A stretch of 64,000 nt of DNA from Marinihelvus sp036351115. Its GTDB lineage: Bacteria > Pseudomonadota > Gammaproteobacteria > Xanthomonadales > SZUA-36. This document shows positions 62,441-64,000 of this stretch, one piece after another. The stretch is from positions 1 to 64,000 of the forward strand of contig JAZBOL010000033.1 of assembly GCA_036351115.1 (NCBI GenBank), read 5' to 3'. Numbering within the stretch: the stretch's first letter is position 1; each line of letters opens with the position of its first letter. The notes beneath the pieces were generated by a model that saw only the letters and a program-made list of their open reading frames with translations, ran no database searches and was not told where the DNA came from. The translations under genes were made by a program, and so were the position numbers.

Positions 62441-64000
62441 TCAGGGGTCCGGCTTGGCGAGGTCCTTGATCCGGTACAGGGCCTCGAGGGCTTCCCGGGG
62501 GGAGAGATCGTCCGGGTCCAGCGCGTCGATGGCGGCCTGGAGTGCTTCCATCGATTCGTCGGCTTCCTTATCCACCCCGTCATCCAACCCGGGCGAGGCC
62601 GCGCCGGAAAACAGGTTCATCTGAGGCCCACCGTCGCCCTGCGCCTCCAGTAGGGCCAGGCGGCGGCGAGCGGCGCGCAGCACCGATTTCGGTACGCCCG
62701 CCAGGGCGGCCACCTGCAGCCCGTAAGACTGGCTGGCCGGACCATCCTCGACCGCGTGGAGAAAGACGATGCGCTCACCGTGTTCGACGGCGCGCAGGTG
62801 CACGTTCGCGACACCCTCGCGCTCGGCGGCGAGCTGGGTGATTTCGAAGTAGTGCGTCGCGAACAGGGTGAAGGCCCGCACCCGGGTGGCCAGGTGGTCG
62901 GCGCAGGCCCAGGCCAGGGCGAGTCCGTCGTAGGTGCTCGTGCCCCGTCCGATCTCGTCCATGAGCACCAGGGAATGTTCCGTGGCGTTGTGCAGGATGT
63001 TGGCCGTCTCCGTCATCTCGAGCATGAACGTGGATCGGCCCCGGGACAGGTCGTCGCCGGCGCCGATGCGGGTGAAGATGCGATCCACGGGTCCGAGCCG
63101 GGCTGCCGTGGCGGGCACCCAGCTGCCGGCATGCGCCAGGAGCACGATCAGGGCGGTCTGGCGCATGTAGGTGCTCTTGCCGCCCATGTTGGGGCCGGTG
63201 ACCACCAGCATGCGCCGTTCCGCATCGAGCGAGATGTCGTTCGGCGTGAAGGGCTCGTCCTGCACCGCCTCGATCACCGGGTGCCGCCCGCCGGTGATGG
63301 CCAGGCCTGGTTCGTCGATCAACGAAGGCTCGCTGTAGTCCAGCGCCAGGGCCCGTTCCGCGAACGCGCACAGGACATCGAGGCGCGCCAGGCCGGCGGC
63401 CATGGCCTGCAGTCCGGGCAGACAGGCCTGGAGCTCGGTGATGAGCTGCTCGTAGCAGTGCAGCTCCCGGGTGAGGGCCCGCTCCCGGCTCGAGAGCACC
63501 TGGTCCTCGAACTCTTTCAGCTCCTCGGTGATGTAGCGCTCCGCCGCCTTCAGGGTCTGGCGTCGCGTGTAATGCGTCGGCGCCTTGTCCGCGTGTAGCT
63601 TGCTCAGTTCGATGTAGTAGCCGTGCACGCGGTTGTAGCCAACCTTGAGGTTGGCGATCCCGGTGGCTTCCTTCTCCTTCTCTTCGTAGGCCAGCAGGAA
63701 GTCGTTGGCGTTTTCCGACAGGCCGCGCAACCGGTCCAGCTCCTCGTCGAAGCCGGGCGCGATGACGCCGCCATTGCGCGCGAGCACCGGCGGCTCGTCG
63801 ACCAGCGCCTGCTCGAGCAGGCCGAGCGTGTCCGGAAAATGCTGGATGGCCTGCCGGAGTTGCCGCAACTCGTCTTTGCCCGAGGCTTCGAGCAGATGGT
63901 GCAGGCCGGGCAGGGCGGCCAGGGTGCCGCGCAGCGTCGTCAGGTCCCGGGGGCGGGCCGAACCGAGGCCCACGCGGCTCAGGATGCGCTCGGCGTCGCC
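62441..64000 (-). CDS. mutS: DNA mismatch repair protein MutS (C-terminal 520 residues, cut by right edge)
   Basis: The frame is open to position 64000, so the gene continues outside the window. Visible parts are the end of the core domain, the clamp helices and the ATPase with Walker A TGPNMGGKSTYMRQ, Walker B-type LVLMDEIGRGTSTYDG and the ATHYFEIT motif. The carboxy tail ends with the usual acidic MutS C-terminus. Confidence 0.96.
   Translation of the reverse strand, partial: GDAERILSRVGLGSARPRDLTTLRGTLAALPGLHHLLEASGKDELRQLRQAIQHFPDTLGLLEQALVDEPPVLARNGGVIAPGFDEELDRLRGLSENANDFLLAYEEKEKEATGIANLKVGYNRVHGYYIELSKLHADKAPTHYTRRQTLKAAERYITEELKEFEDQVLSSRERALTRELHCYEQLITELQACLPGLQAMAAGLARLDVLCAFAERALALDYSEPSLIDEPGLAITGGRHPVIEAVQDEPFTPNDISLDAERRMLVVTGPNMGGKSTYMRQTALIVLLAHAGSWVPATAARLGPVDRIFTRIGAGDDLSRGRSTFMLEMTETANILHNATEHSLVLMDEIGRGTSTYDGLALAWACADHLATRVRAFTLFATHYFEITQLAAEREGVANVHLRAVEHGERIVFLHAVEDGPASQSYGLQVAALAGVPKSVLRAARRRLALLEAQGDGGPQMNLFSGAASPGLDDGVDKEADESMEALQAAIDALDPDDLSPREALEALYRIKDLAKPDP

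Overview
The window is a 64-kb piece of a GC-rich gammaproteobacterial chromosome. The evidence is gene order: rpsF-rpsR-rplI-dnaB-alr-radA, ypjD facing ffh with rpsP-rimM-trmD-rplS beyond, and phhAB beside an Lrp-type regulator, plus a Csr/Rsm-type small RNA. A kinase/ECF-sigma pair of the kind common in Xanthomonadales and their relatives, and a secreted domain that I associate with Wenzhouxiangella-like bacteria, suggest that neighbourhood. The genus cannot be fixed from sequence reading alone.

Layout. 1-2.6 kb is the accessory edge and has lower GC. A minus-strand pair encodes a DUF6502-like protein and a repeat protein that runs off the window. The repeat protein has six IEKSGTG units, then a signal peptide, then at least fifteen VVGGGTG units. 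Beyond a gene-free stretch lies a small RNA with six GGA-loop hairpins (about 2389-2573), which looks like a CsrB/RsmZ-type sponge for CsrA/RsmA. 2.7-4.7 kb holds nbaC and asnS. 4.7-9.6 kb is a signalling block: an IscA-like protein, an RsbU-type phosphatase, an RsbW-type kinase and a STAS antagonist, then an ECF sigma factor, its anti-sigma factor and a PrsW-type protease. 9.6-10.1 kb is a structured interval between convergent genes. 10.1-14.1 kb has a TPR Ser/Thr kinase with its ECF sigma factor, and a divergent small ORF resembling the kinase N-terminus. 14.2-19.7 kb has bactofilin, a methyltransferase-like protein, hemN under an FNR box at the class II position, fnr, a CPA2 antiporter and two small Cys-rich proteins. 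20-24.8 kb has a YfcC-like transporter coupled to a degenerate GH92-like lipoprotein, then a CNNM protein. 24.9-34.6 kb has msrPQ, a DUF748 protein, and the ppc-EamA-MATE operon. 34.7-38.9 kb has a Bax-like protein, a fructosamine-kinase-family protein, and two divergently oriented 2OG-Fe(II) oxygenases, one fused to Sel1 repeats. 38.9-39.85 kb is a likely transcription unit with a leader of about 450 nt ahead of a 73-residue membrane protein.

The remainder is mostly housekeeping: phhB and phhA with a divergent Lrp regulator, serC-serA, a small VOC protein and an envelope pair; then rpsF-rpsR-rplI-dnaB-alr; a lipoprotein; a pspF without psp genes; radA; ypjD/ffh; rpsP-rimM-trmD-rplS; htpG; a secreted protein; hslR; and mutS cut by the right edge.

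Regulation is the theme of the first 20 kb: a Csr-type RNA, a partner-switching module, two ECF sigma systems, one transmembrane kinase and FNR. The least explained elements are the IEKSGTG/VVGGGTG protein with its DUF6502 partner, the structured intervals at 9.74-9.87 kb and 39.05-39.5 kb, the stand-alone kinase N-terminal domain, and the paired 2OG oxygenases.
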